Both the position numbers and the translations under genes were made by a program. Of a DNA stretch of 64,000 nt, positions 53,683-61,470 are shown one piece after another. How positions within the stretch are numbered: the stretch's first letter is position 1; each line of letters opens with the position of its first letter. The notes beneath the pieces are model-generated. The model did no database searches and had not been told where the DNA came from. It saw nothing but the letters and a program-made list of their open reading frames with translations. The stretch is from Marinomonas lutimaris (GTDB lineage Bacteria; Pseudomonadota; Gammaproteobacteria; Pseudomonadales; Marinomonadaceae), in NCBI RefSeq assembly GCF_019426345.1, contig NZ_JAHLLW010000001.1, positions 558,001 through 622,000 of the forward strand, in the 5' to 3' direction.

Positions 53683-53822
53683 TTTAGTTTCCTTTTGTTC
53701 CAGTTGTGCTCTATAAGTTGAGTTTTAAACCGTCATTTTTGCCCAGTGGGCTTATAGTTTTCTTGCTTTTCTGTTTGTATATATTCGTGCGTTTTGTTTT
53801 TTTCCTTATTTTTTTCCTCGTA

Positions 53823-54704
53823 TTAGGAGATGAGGAAGTTTTTTGACTCCTGTGAGGTGTCTACGATTAAATCATCGTCCGATCTGTCTTTTAGTTTGAC
53901 GCCAGACAGTTTCAGGGTTCGTGCTTCGTTTAATAGATAAAAGGCTTTCCGCGCCGCTTCTTGATACACCAAACCCGCTGGGCGAACATTGGAAATACAA
54001 TTGCGGTAGGCGTCGGTAAATCCGACTTTGCCACCCCAAGTGAGATACAAGCCTAAGCTATCTGGCGAGCTCAGCCCCGGACGTTCACCGATTAATACCA
54101 AGACACATTTGGCGTTTAGCCGCTCACACACATCGTCACCAATGGCAACGCGGCCTTGTTCAACAAAGCAAACAGGCGCGATGTTCCAGCCCTTGATATA
54201 GCCAGACAGTGCTTGTAAAAAAGGCAAAGTATTTTGCTCTACTGCCAGCGACGACAAACCATCCACCACGACAATCGCAAGGTCATAACTTTGTGAGGTG
54301 GAAGCTCGGTGCTCGTCTAGTTTGTGTGCCGATTCTTCATCTAATCTGCGGCCATAATCTGGACGCTGTAGATAGGTTGCGCGGTCCGTCGCGCGACTGT
54401 GCAAGAGTAGGGGGGCACAGTTTCTCGTCCAATCTTTCGCCCAATCTTGCTCTACCAGAGCTTTGGCTAACGCGTTGCTATCGAGTTGCGTGTGCACGGC
54501 ATCGATCGCTTGAGCATGGGCCAGCTGAAAGGCCAATAAATGCTTGGTTGGGACGCTGATACCAGAACGGCCCAAACCCACTCGCGCATCGGTAAAGGCA
54601 TTGAGCTTGCTCCATGCATTCTCTGTTACTGGCTCTGCATGCGGGTGTGTTGAGAAAGACTTATTAGGTTTAGGGATGTCGGATTTAGGGATGTCGTGGC
54701 TCAT
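53823..54704 (-). CDS. eutC: Ethanolamine ammonia-lyase small subunit
   Basis: A 293-residue EutC with the conserved TDARVGLGRSG and VVVDGLSSLAVEQN segments, GERPGLSSPDSLGLYLTW and NCISNVRPAGLVYQEAA. It forms the adenosylcobalamin-dependent lyase with EutB, converting ethanolamine to acetaldehyde and ammonia. Its start overlaps the eutB stop by 4 bases (ATGA). Confidence 0.93.
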   Translation of the reverse strand: MSHDIPKSDIPKPNKSFSTHPHAEPVTENAWSKLNAFTDARVGLGRSGISVPTKHLLAFQLAHAQAIDAVHTQLDSNALAKALVEQDWAKDWTRNCAPLLLHSRATDRATYLQRPDYGRRLDEESAHKLDEHRASTSQSYDLAIVVVDGLSSLAVEQNTLPFLQALSGYIKGWNIAPVCFVEQGRVAIGDDVCERLNAKCVLVLIGERPGLSSPDSLGLYLTWGGKVGFTDAYRNCISNVRPAGLVYQEAARKAFYLLNEARTLKLSGVKLKDRSDDDLIVDTSQESKNFLIS

Positions 54705-56122
54705 GAACGACCTCCAATCATACGATTGAGTGACTTATGAAACGCATCGGGTAGCTGGTGGTTGAGAGTGAATTGCTCGTTGTTTTTGAAGATTTCCATT
54801 TTAGCTAACCAAAGGTCGAACTCTGGCGCGGGTTTTAACCCCAATACTCGGCGAGCGTATAAAGCATCATGAAAAGACGTTGTCTGGTAGTTCAGCATGA
54901 TGTCGTCGGAACCGGGAATACCCATGACAAAAGTACAACCCGCGACACCTAACAGTGTCAGTAAATTATCCATGTCATTTTGATCGGCTTCCGCGTGGTT
55001 GGTGTAACACACGTCGCAACCCATTGGTAAACCAAGTAACTTGCCGCAGAAGTGATCTTCTAAACCCGCGCGGGTAATTTCTTTGCCATCGTACAAATAT
55101 TCTGGACCGATAAACCCAACCACGGTGTTAACCAGCAATGGATTGAATTTCCGAGCTACTGCGTATGCGCGAGCTTCGCAGGTTTGCTGATCCAAGCCGT
55201 GATTGGCGTTGGCCGACAAGGCGCTGCCTTGGCCCGTTTCAAAGTACATGACGTTATTGCCAACCGTACCGCGATTCAGCGACAAAGCCGCGTCTTGGGC
55301 TTCTGCCAGATTGGCGAGATTGAAACCAAAGCTGTCGTTTGTCGCTTGAGTGCCGCCAATCGATTGGAAAACCAAATCCACTGGCGCGCCTTGTTCGATG
55401 CATTCGATGGTGTTGGTTACGTGAGTTAAAACGCAGGATTGAGTCGGGATTTCATAATGCTGGATGACTTCGTCCATCATCTTGATCAAGCGTGTGGCTT
55501 GCTGCACGTTGTCTGTGGCAGGGTTAATACCAATCACAGCGTCGCCATTGGCGTAGAGCAAACCGTCTAACATGCTGGCCGCGATGCCAGTTAAATCGTC
55601 GGTTGGGTGGTTGGGTTGTAAGCGGGTCGACAAGTGTCCCGGTAAGCCAATGGTGTTACGAAACGCGGTTTTGACATGGCACTTTTTCGCGACCAAGATT
55701 AAATCCTGATTGCGCATAATTTTACTGACCGCTGCGGCCATTTCTGGCGTCACACCGGGGCGGATCTGAATCAGTATTTCGCTGGAGGCAAGGTCGCTTA
55801 ACAACCAATCACGAAATCCCCCCACGGTCAGATGAGAAATCAAAGAAAAAGCGCTTTTGTCATGATCGTCTAATATTAGTCGGGTAATTTCATCTTCTTC
55901 ATAGGGAACGAGGGCTTGTTCTAGGAAAAGGCTCAGTGGTACATCGGCAAGCGTCATCTGCGCGATGGCGCGTTCTTCGGCGCTTTGGGCCGCAACGCCG
56001 GCTAAGCGATCCCCCGAACGTGCGGGTGTTGCTTTCGCCATTAAATCGGCAAGATCGACAAAGCCGAAGGTGCGTTCGCCTACTGTGTTCTTAAACTGAA
56101 AAGTCGAATTTGGCTTGCTCAT
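54701..56122 (-). CDS. eutB: Ethanolamine ammonia-lyase large subunit
   Basis: A 473-residue EutB, the length typical of the family, with RPGVTPEMAAAVSKIMRNQDL, the substrate-site region NDSFGFNLANLAEAQDAALSLNRGT and QGSALSANANHG. The ATG at 56122 (MSKPNSTFQF) gives the family start; a longer frame adds 28 residues of no match. Together with EutC it is the only ethanolamine catabolic enzyme here: no EutA reactivase, aldehyde dehydrogenase or microcompartment shell gene is in the window. Confidence 0.94.
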   Translation of the reverse strand: MSKPNSTFQFKNTVGERTFGFVDLADLMAKATPARSGDRLAGVAAQSAEERAIAQMTLADVPLSLFLEQALVPYEEDEITRLILDDHDKSAFSLISHLTVGGFRDWLLSDLASSEILIQIRPGVTPEMAAAVSKIMRNQDLILVAKKCHVKTAFRNTIGLPGHLSTRLQPNHPTDDLTGIAASMLDGLLYANGDAVIGINPATDNVQQATRLIKMMDEVIQHYEIPTQSCVLTHVTNTIECIEQGAPVDLVFQSIGGTQATNDSFGFNLANLAEAQDAALSLNRGTVGNNVMYFETGQGSALSANANHGLDQQTCEARAYAVARKFNPLLVNTVVGFIGPEYLYDGKEITRAGLEDHFCGKLLGLPMGCDVCYTNHAEADQNDMDNLLTLLGVAGCTFVMGIPGSDDIMLNYQTTSFHDALYARRVLGLKPAPEFDLWLAKMEIFKNNEQFTLNHQLPDAFHKSLNRMIGGRS

Positions 56123-56349
56123 AATTATCTCACGCGCTTTACTGACATGGTGTTGGTTCAAAAAAGCAAACAAGAAAAGGGTGTAAATCTTGCATAGCTT
56201 GAACATATATAACGTTAGTTAACATTACGGAAATCCATAAACCGACGTTATCGAATAATGGCAAAAATATTAATGTCTATATATTTCAATGAGTTAGATT
56301 TTTATTAAATAAACATTTAATAAAAATCGATATATAGCGGGATGAAGAT

Positions 56350-57327
56350 ATGTCGTTAAACCTCAAAAATGCACCAAAAGAGGGCTTTTCCCCTCACATA
56401 TCGAAAGTTAGATTGTCGGAAGCTCACGATGCCGATTTGCATGCGAGTAATTTGACCAACTGGCAGCAAGAGTACGATCAAATCAGCCGTGGAAGTTTTT
56501 ACGGTCGTATTGTCGAGTTGCCTTTTGAGGGATTGCAGGTGTTTTGTGAACACACCAGCCAAGCCTTGCAGCAAAAATGCGTCGTTTGGCCGGACTCTGT
56601 TTGGCTGGGGATTCCTCTTGTTGATCAAGAAGAGAGTCGCATCAACGGCTTAACCATCAATCCCAATAATATTATGTGCCGACCGGGCGATTGTGATTTT
56701 CAGCTATCCACACCGCAGGATTATGATTTATATGGATTAGTGGTGGATCGATCAAAGCTGATCAAAATGGCGGCGATTCACGGGGTGGATCTAAATTGGA
56801 AAGAACTCACCGAATGTGGCCGCCTAGGTGTACCCGATAAAACCTTAGAGGAAGTGCGCTTTGTGCTGGCACGTTTGTTGTCGTTGCAAAACAACACCAC
56901 ACCGCCACGCCTGCAGCAAGACATCGTGATGATGGCCTTGCTTGAAGTACTTAAAGTAGAAACCCCACAGCCCGCCAAAACACAAAGCTATTATCACCGT
57001 AAAAGCGTTGTAGATACTGCTCGTCAGTTTTTAGATTATCACCTTGATGAACCCGTTACCGTGACGCAATTGTGTGAAATAACCAACGTCAGCCGTCGTA
57101 CCTTGCAATACAGTTTTGAAAGTATCCTTGGCGTCAGCCCGATTCAATATCTGCGTATCAGCCGACTAAACGGCGTGCGCCGTTCACTAGTTCAAGCGCA
57201 ACATGGACAAGCCGTCAGCGACATCGCCGTCCAATGGGGATTCTGGCATTTAAGCCAATTCTCAAAAGACTACAAACAACTGTTTGGTGAAACGCCTTCA
57301 AAAACACTTACGGGGTTGAGTGGTTGA
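56350..57327 (+). CDS. AraC family regulator, EutR-like
   Basis: A 325-residue AraC/XylS protein with an N-terminal ligand domain and a C-terminal double HTH (about 225-325: VTVTQLCEITNVSRRTLQYSFESILGVSPIQYLRISRLNGVRR, then ISDIAV-type VSDIAVQWGFWHLSQFSKDYKQLFGETPS). It is divergent from eutB and presumably activates the ethanolamine operon. Its 3' end is the point at which the truncated integron integrase begins. Confidence 0.9.
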   Translation: MSLNLKNAPKEGFSPHISKVRLSEAHDADLHASNLTNWQQEYDQISRGSFYGRIVELPFEGLQVFCEHTSQALQQKCVVWPDSVWLGIPLVDQEESRINGLTINPNNIMCRPGDCDFQLSTPQDYDLYGLVVDRSKLIKMAAIHGVDLNWKELTECGRLGVPDKTLEEVRFVLARLLSLQNNTTPPRLQQDIVMMALLEVLKVETPQPAKTQSYYHRKSVVDTARQFLDYHLDEPVTVTQLCEITNVSRRTLQYSFESILGVSPIQYLRISRLNGVRRSLVQAQHGQAVSDIAVQWGFWHLSQFSKDYKQLFGETPSKTLTGLSG

Positions 57328-57330
57328 GTA

Positions 57331-57493
57331 AAAAGCTCTTACCTCTTCTGCGCCCATGTTCTGAGGGTGTTGTAGCTTATGGAATCGAATGAAAATATTT
57401 AATCCAATACAGGTAAGACTTCTCTGTTTTTAAGCTATAACCGCGTAGCCGCAGCTCATGGCGAATAAAATTGAGGAAAGGGCTAGAAGACAT
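57331..57493 (-). pseudogene. intI: Integron integrase (intI), N-terminal remnant, frameshifted
   Basis: From an ATG at 57493 with AAGGAG seven bases upstream, the minus strand reads MSSSPFLNFIRHELRLRGYS then LKTEKSYLYWIKYF, the N-terminal SAM-like domain of integron integrases. The frame then breaks in an A-run at 57392-57395. One base fewer restores IRFHKLQHPQNMGAEEVRAF, again as expected of IntI. Similarity stops at about 57331 beside the AraC stop codon, so the catalytic tyrosine-recombinase domain is gone. It can no longer act; any cassette movement would need an integrase in trans. Confidence 0.88.
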
Positions 57494-57822
57494 CACATAC
57501 TCCTTGTGGATAATTGACCGAAATCTGTGCAAATATACAGTTTATTTTTATGACTGCCGACTTTTGGCTCGGTTTGCCTGTTTTGAATAGTCCTATTTTG
57601 CGTATTTGTACTGGTAGTAAGCCAGAAAGGCCTTTAGTATCAATAGCTCAGAATATCAGCAGCCGAAATAACAGGCTGTGAATAAATGTGTAAACCCGCA
57701 CGCTCGGATTTCCAACTAACCAGCCTGTGGGAAAGGTTAAAAAGTGACATAGAATCAGAGTTTTACAGGGATTTTTATGGAACTTAAAAACAGTGTAGAT
57801 GCGCAAGCGCACTATTAAAATG
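57494..57822. other. intI promoter and attI region
   Basis: 329 bases between the integrase remnant and cassette 1, without a gene. They contain the LexA-like box and end in the recombination junction G/TTAGGC. The attI site should lie in the right half, and a cassette promoter (Pc) is expected but I cannot place it with confidence. Confidence 0.65.
57525..57540. promoter_or_regulatory. LexA (SOS) box before the intI remnant
   Basis: CTGTGCAAATATACAG matches the gammaproteobacterial LexA consensus (CTGT-N8-ACAG) at both ends and at 13 of 16 positions overall. It stands 31 bases upstream of the intI ATG, where SOS control of integron integrases is known. Confidence 0.7.
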
Positions 57823-57828
57823 TTAGGC
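57822..57828 (+). other. attI/cassette-1 recombination core
   Basis: GTTAGGC fits the GTTRRRY core. Its complement GCCTAAC begins attC1 at 58664, as expected of one excisable cassette. Confidence 0.8.
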
Positions 57829-57844
57829 TCACGGAGATTCGAGT

Positions 57845-58669
57845 TTGAATCATCAAATACCAAATTCGGTTATCGGAGCAGTAGCTTCTGTAATCGCTGA
57901 GCATTACTACAGTCACTCCAAGCTTGATACGCTCTTTATGGAAAGTGGAGCGCCAGGAGATGTGCCTGAGGGTAATTGCGAAAAGAAGTGCAGTAACTGG
58001 CTAAAGCGTTGTAACGAAGAGCCTAAAACTGATGCGCTAGAAGTTCTGGGCGCTGTGATTCAAGAGTACATGGATCAGGAGCCGCCCTCTTCACTTTTTG
58101 GTGGGCCATCATCAACCAAGGTGACCGAAGGCCAAGCGAGAATTAACGCCGCATTAGCGAAAAATCAATTAGTCTATCGAACCAATGGATACGTGACGAA
58201 AGCAGGCTCAACACCAATTACTAAAACTCTGGAAGACTATCTGAGGTCAGGTGACTTCTCATCCATTGAAAAGGAATTTGAGAGAGCAATCGAGCATATC
58301 CAAAGTGATCCTCATGCATCAATAACTGCATCCTGTTCAATTATCGAAGCCACGCTAAAGTTCTACATCGAAAGCTTCGATGATCTAGCTATGCCAAATA
58401 AACTTAATGTAATGCCACTGTGGGGCGTCGTTCAGCCGCACCTTGCACTAAATACCGATGTCACTCTGGCAGCTGATCAGCACAAAGTGCTTAAAGGTAT
58501 TTCTTCAATCATTGATGGTGTTGGTGCCTTTAGGTCACACATAGGTTCTGCTCATGGTCGTGGGTCTAGCCCACCAAGTATTGTGGTTGCAGAGGCACGG
58601 CTTGTTGTTAATGCTGCGCACACTTTGGTGGTCTTCATTATGGAGATGCTACATGCAAAAAAAGCCTAA
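57845..58669 (+). CDS. Cassette 1: Abi_C domain protein, putative abortive-infection factor
   Basis: A 274-residue protein starting at a TTG with a GGAG box 9 bases upstream. The C-terminal ~60 residues (LKGISSIIDGVGAFRSHIGS, AHGRG, EARLVVNAAHTLVVFIME) fit the Abi_C (abortive infection C-terminus) domain. The N-terminal part (1-150) is not recognised. Abi_C proteins are linked to phage exclusion, but the mechanism is unknown. The stop codon lies inside the first core of attC1, a compact arrangement typical of integron cassettes. Confidence 0.8.
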   Translation: MNHQIPNSVIGAVASVIAEHYYSHSKLDTLFMESGAPGDVPEGNCEKKCSNWLKRCNEEPKTDALEVLGAVIQEYMDQEPPSSLFGGPSSTKVTEGQARINAALAKNQLVYRTNGYVTKAGSTPITKTLEDYLRSGDFSSIEKEFERAIEHIQSDPHASITASCSIIEATLKFYIESFDDLAMPNKLNVMPLWGVVQPHLALNTDVTLAADQHKVLKGISSIIDGVGAFRSHIGSAHGRGSSPPSIVVAEARLVVNAAHTLVVFIMEMLHAKKA

Positions 58670-58747
58670 CAATCGCAGGCACGGCGACGGCTTTTTCGTT
58701 GCGGCTTCGCCTTCACTACAAAGCCGCGCGTGCTGCGGACGTTAGCA
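58664..58747 (+). other. attC site 1 (84 bp)
   Basis: It begins GCCTAAC and ends GTTAGCA. The inner arms CGCAGGCACG and CGTGCTGCG pair with one extra G, the extrahelical base typical of attC. The middle is G+C-rich and palindromic. Confidence 0.88.
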
Positions 58748-58765
58748 ATTGAAGGAATTAGCTAA

Positions 58766-59134
58766 ATGGAAATATTTAAAGCTTCAGTACAATACAATGA
58801 TATGACAGGCACTGCCGCCGCAGACAGAGCTGACTTCGAAACAGCTTCTGACTGGCTGCGCGAGCATGAGCATATGTCCGATAATGAGTTCCTTATTGGG
58901 ATCAAAATGTTTTCAGGCGAGAACCATAACAAAGACAACATTGACCCTGTTTTCGTTACATTTTTAATAACTGATGAGAACGGACTGAGAGCAATCGGGG
59001 CTGACAGTTCTGAATATAGAACAAAAAGGGTAGATGTTGATATGGGGCTCATGGAGTTCATGGCATTATTCAAAAGGTTTAATGTCTCCTTATCGTCAAA
59101 TGGGTGTCTTGAGGACAAGCCATTCAATTGCTAA
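58766..59134 (+). CDS. Cassette 2: protein of unknown function, 122 aa
   Basis: An acidic, cytosolic 122-residue protein (MEIFKASVQYNDMTGTAAAD) with no signal peptide, membrane segment or domain that I recognise. It is a mixed alpha/beta sequence with conserved-looking DWLREHEHMSDNEFLIG and VFVTFLITDENG stretches. An AAGGA box precedes the ATG. The stop codon lies inside the first core of attC2, which supports its being the real cassette gene. Confidence 0.7.
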   Translation: MEIFKASVQYNDMTGTAAADRADFETASDWLREHEHMSDNEFLIGIKMFSGENHNKDNIDPVFVTFLITDENGLRAIGADSSEYRTKRVDVDMGLMEFMALFKRFNVSLSSNGCLEDKPFNC

Positions 59135-59242
59135 CAATCACATTAAGTCGGTCGCAAGCTCTCTGGGACAGTAACACGTGGGCGCTGTCGCTTCGCTCCT
59201 ATTTTAGCCCATGTGTTCCTGCCCCTTATGTGGGTGTTAGCT
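59129..59242 (+). other. attC site 2 (114 bp)
   Basis: It begins TGCTAAC, the complement of cassette 2's own GTTAGCA start, and ends GTTAGCT. The arms CACATTAAG and CTTATGTG pair with one extra T. Confidence 0.88.
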
Positions 59243-59258
59243 TATTTGGAGGTTAAAT

Positions 59259-60626
59259 TTGGAATTTGATATAACAAAAGAACTAGATGTAGAAATTTCG
59301 GCAAAAGCATTGAAAGCGTACTCAGAGAGCTTTCAGAGTGCTTTTAAACTGGAGAATATTGCTATATTTTTGGATACCAATGTTCTGATTAGTTACTATG
59401 GTATGGCTTCGGCGGAAAAAGCGAAACTGTTGTCTTTTCTCAGGGATAATCGAGAAAACATTTACCTCACTCATCAGGTACAAGTTGAGTTTCGACGAAA
59501 CCGAGTTAAGAACATAGAGTCAGACTTGTTTGAGCCATTAAGAAAAATTCCAACTTCGTTGGAGTCAGCCGTTGCAGATTCAAAAAATAAGTTTAAGCAA
59601 TTTTTGAGTTCAAATAAAAAACTATTGCTTGCCGACTATCCTGATGAGTGGGAAAAACTACTAAAAATAGAAGAAAACTTGATTCAGGCTCTAGACATTG
59701 AACAACTGGGAGAAGAGTTAAAAAGTAAAATAGAACGGACTACGAGTGATTTGAAAGACATTAAAGTAGTTGATGAACTTCTAGATACTTGCTTGGTGCT
59801 GAAAAAAACACCGAAGTTAGAAGACGGTAGGATAAGTGAAATTATCAAACTGTACGAGCGCTTGTCCGATAACCTAGATAATGCAAACTCATCTAGTCAA
59901 CAATATTGTGTCTTTCCTGGTTCTGGTGATCGGAAAAATAAGAAAGATTATCCTTATGGAGACTTTATTATCTATCATGAGATTTTGGACTTTGTCGCGC
60001 AAAATAAAGTAAATGCTGTTTTCTTAACTCATGAGAAAAGCAAAGGGGACTGGATTGGTGGCAAAATGTCACCGCATATCCATTATATCGAGCATACTTA
60101 TGCTGAAACGGGGCAGATAGTTTATATTCTAAATGCTGAAAAGCCATTAAGCCTATCACTAGAGAATATTCATGGTGGCAGCAAAGAGGACTTAAAGTAT
60201 CGAGAAGCAGCTGTCATGACAATTGATCATGATAAAGGTTTCGGGTTCATTTATAACGATGGTGAAACCGTTTACTTCAATGTCAATTCATTTGACGATA
60301 AAGATGATTTCTTTAATCTTAAGCGTCAAGAGTACCTAAGGTTTACGCTTAAAGAGCATGACGAAAATATAACCGCTGTCAATTGTCGTCGCCAAGACTA
60401 TTCTTTTGACGACCAGCAATTTACAGTGCATGAGAGTCGAGTTGTCTCTATAAAAGATCGTTATGGTTTTATTGAAAATGAAAATGGTAATTTATATTTT
60501 CACAAGCTTACAACAGACGATAGTTGCCAGTTTAGTGACTTCAAAGTTGGCTCAATCGTCGAATGTTTATTTGGTCTCAATTTTGATGGCGATCCCGTAG
60601 TTCGTAAGATTCGATTAAAAAAATAA
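59259..60626 (+). CDS. Cassette 3: PIN-like nuclease fused to two cold-shock-like domains
   Basis: A 455-residue protein from a TTG with GGAGG six bases before it. The N-terminal ~290 residues look like a PIN_8-type nuclease: D39 (FLDTNVLISYY), E77 (QVEFRR), D235 (YPYGDFIIYHE) and D264 (HEKSKGDW) supply the acidic site, with a coiled helical insert between. Two cold-shock-like OB domains follow at ~317-376 (MTIDHDKGFGFIYNDGE) and ~393-455 (VVSIKDRYGFIENENGNLYFH). An RNA-cleaving effector guided by OB-fold RNA binding is a plausible reading. A defence role is inferred from its cassette location. Confidence 0.75.
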   Translation: MEFDITKELDVEISAKALKAYSESFQSAFKLENIAIFLDTNVLISYYGMASAEKAKLLSFLRDNRENIYLTHQVQVEFRRNRVKNIESDLFEPLRKIPTSLESAVADSKNKFKQFLSSNKKLLLADYPDEWEKLLKIEENLIQALDIEQLGEELKSKIERTTSDLKDIKVVDELLDTCLVLKKTPKLEDGRISEIIKLYERLSDNLDNANSSSQQYCVFPGSGDRKNKKDYPYGDFIIYHEILDFVAQNKVNAVFLTHEKSKGDWIGGKMSPHIHYIEHTYAETGQIVYILNAEKPLSLSLENIHGGSKEDLKYREAAVMTIDHDKGFGFIYNDGETVYFNVNSFDDKDDFFNLKRQEYLRFTLKEHDENITAVNCRRQDYSFDDQQFTVHESRVVSIKDRYGFIENENGNLYFHKLTTDDSCQFSDFKVGSIVECLFGLNFDGDPVVRKIRLKK

Positions 60627-60722
60627 GCTAACAAAGCATTTAAGAGTGATTCGCAACGCTTGGCGTTTTCGCTTCGCTCAAGTATAGCCAAACGTCGCTC
60701 ACACCTTAATGCGGCGTTATGC
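60626..60722 (+). other. attC site 3 (97 bp)
   Basis: It begins AGCTAAC, the complement of cassette 3's GTTAGCT start, and ends GTTATGC. The arms GCATTTAAG and CTTAATGC pair with one extra T. Confidence 0.88.
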
Positions 60723-61016
60723 CCCAAACATTAGATTCACATCCATACTCTTATGTAAGATCCTGATAATTTGAATATTCTGACTACCAATTTGTTGATA
60801 AAAAATAACATGGCTTCCTTGCAGAAACTCTCGGTAGCCATCTCTGATTTCATCACACGCTTTGCCAATGTCAGGGTTTTCAGCTAATAGCCAAAATGAC
60901 TCATCGAATTGTTTTAGATAAATATTTCGCTGCTCTCGCCCCCACCGACGGGAGGTAAATACGGCAATATCTTTTAAATCGGATTTTGCCTTGATGGTAA
61001 GTCGGAATAGTTTCAT
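60717..61016 (-). CDS. parE: ParE/RelE-type toxin
   Basis: A 99-residue toxin of the RelE/ParE superfamily (KLFRLTIKAKSDLKDIAVFTSRRWG at the N-terminus; GKACDEIRDGYREFLQGSHVIFYQ later). ParE toxins poison gyrase. It follows the antitoxin gene with a 4-base overlap. Its TAA stop is read from the GTTATGC core of attC3, so the gene abuts the recombination site exactly. It is oriented opposite to the cassettes, so it needs its own promoter. Confidence 0.88.
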   Translation of the reverse strand: MKLFRLTIKAKSDLKDIAVFTSRRWGREQRNIYLKQFDESFWLLAENPDIGKACDEIRDGYREFLQGSHVIFYQQIGSQNIQIIRILHKSMDVNLMFGA

Positions 61017-61255
61017 TTTTTCTCTTCGTTATCGAGTTCATTGATCAACGAATCGAGGTCATAATCTGCCATACCACTTTCTTCACCTTCAACGAGCAGC
61101 TGTCGTAAGGTGTTCATTTTCGTTTCTTGTGTTTCAAGTAAACGTAAAGCGGAACGAATCACTTCACTTGCTGAACCATAGCGTCCACTTTGGACCTGGC
61201 TACTGATAAAGCTATCAAAATGTTCACCAAGCGTAATGCTAGTATTTTTCGCCAT
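61013..61255 (-). CDS. parD: ParD-type antitoxin
   Basis: An 80-residue antitoxin with an N-terminal ribbon-helix-helix (NTSITLGEHFDSFISSQVQSGRY, then SASEVIRSALRLLE) and an acidic C-terminal tail that would wrap ParE. It represses its own operon through the region 61256-61310, which contains a short TACC...GGTA inverted repeat (61280-61294). Confidence 0.9.
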   Translation of the reverse strand: MAKNTSITLGEHFDSFISSQVQSGRYGSASEVIRSALRLLETQETKMNTLRQLLVEGEESGMADYDLDSLINELDNEEKK

Positions 61256-61456
61256 TGTGATCTCCTTAATACCAAATAATACCTAATTATGGTACTGGGT
61301 TGGTTGTATCGCAAGTGGAGGATGACAAACAATGTAAGCCTATTCGTTACGAGTGGACGTCGTTAATCCTTGTCTTTTCATCGCTCCGAAAATTATTTTT
61401 AAAAAATATCGTTTATCTGAAACCTTTTTTTTAAATATGAGTATCTCTGTATGAGC

Positions 61457-61470
61457 CACCCAATTGGGTG
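61457..61470. promoter_or_regulatory. 14-bp palindrome upstream of the DUF4394-like gene
   Basis: CACCCAATTGGGTG is a perfect palindrome 41 bases before the ATG at 61511, a possible operator for an unknown regulator. Confidence 0.35.

Larger units (their letters stand above)
57331..61255. mobile_element. Degenerate chromosomal integron: broken intI, attI junction, three attC cassettes, ParDE
   Basis: From left to right: an integrase remnant on the minus strand, a LexA-like box, ~280 bases holding the attI region, the cassette junction GTTAGGC (57822), cassette 1 (57823-58741), cassette 2 (58742-59236), cassette 3 (59237-60716) and a terminal ParDE pair in reverse. Each of the three cassettes begins with a TTAGNN core whose exact complement opens its own attC. 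The right boundary is uncertain because no attC follows ParDE. Confidence 0.87.

Noticed and set aside
61331-61380. Possible fourth attC (ACAAACAAT...GTCGTTAATC) after ParDE
   Set aside because: The ends do not complement each other or the GTTATGC start of the unit, and the arms do not pair.
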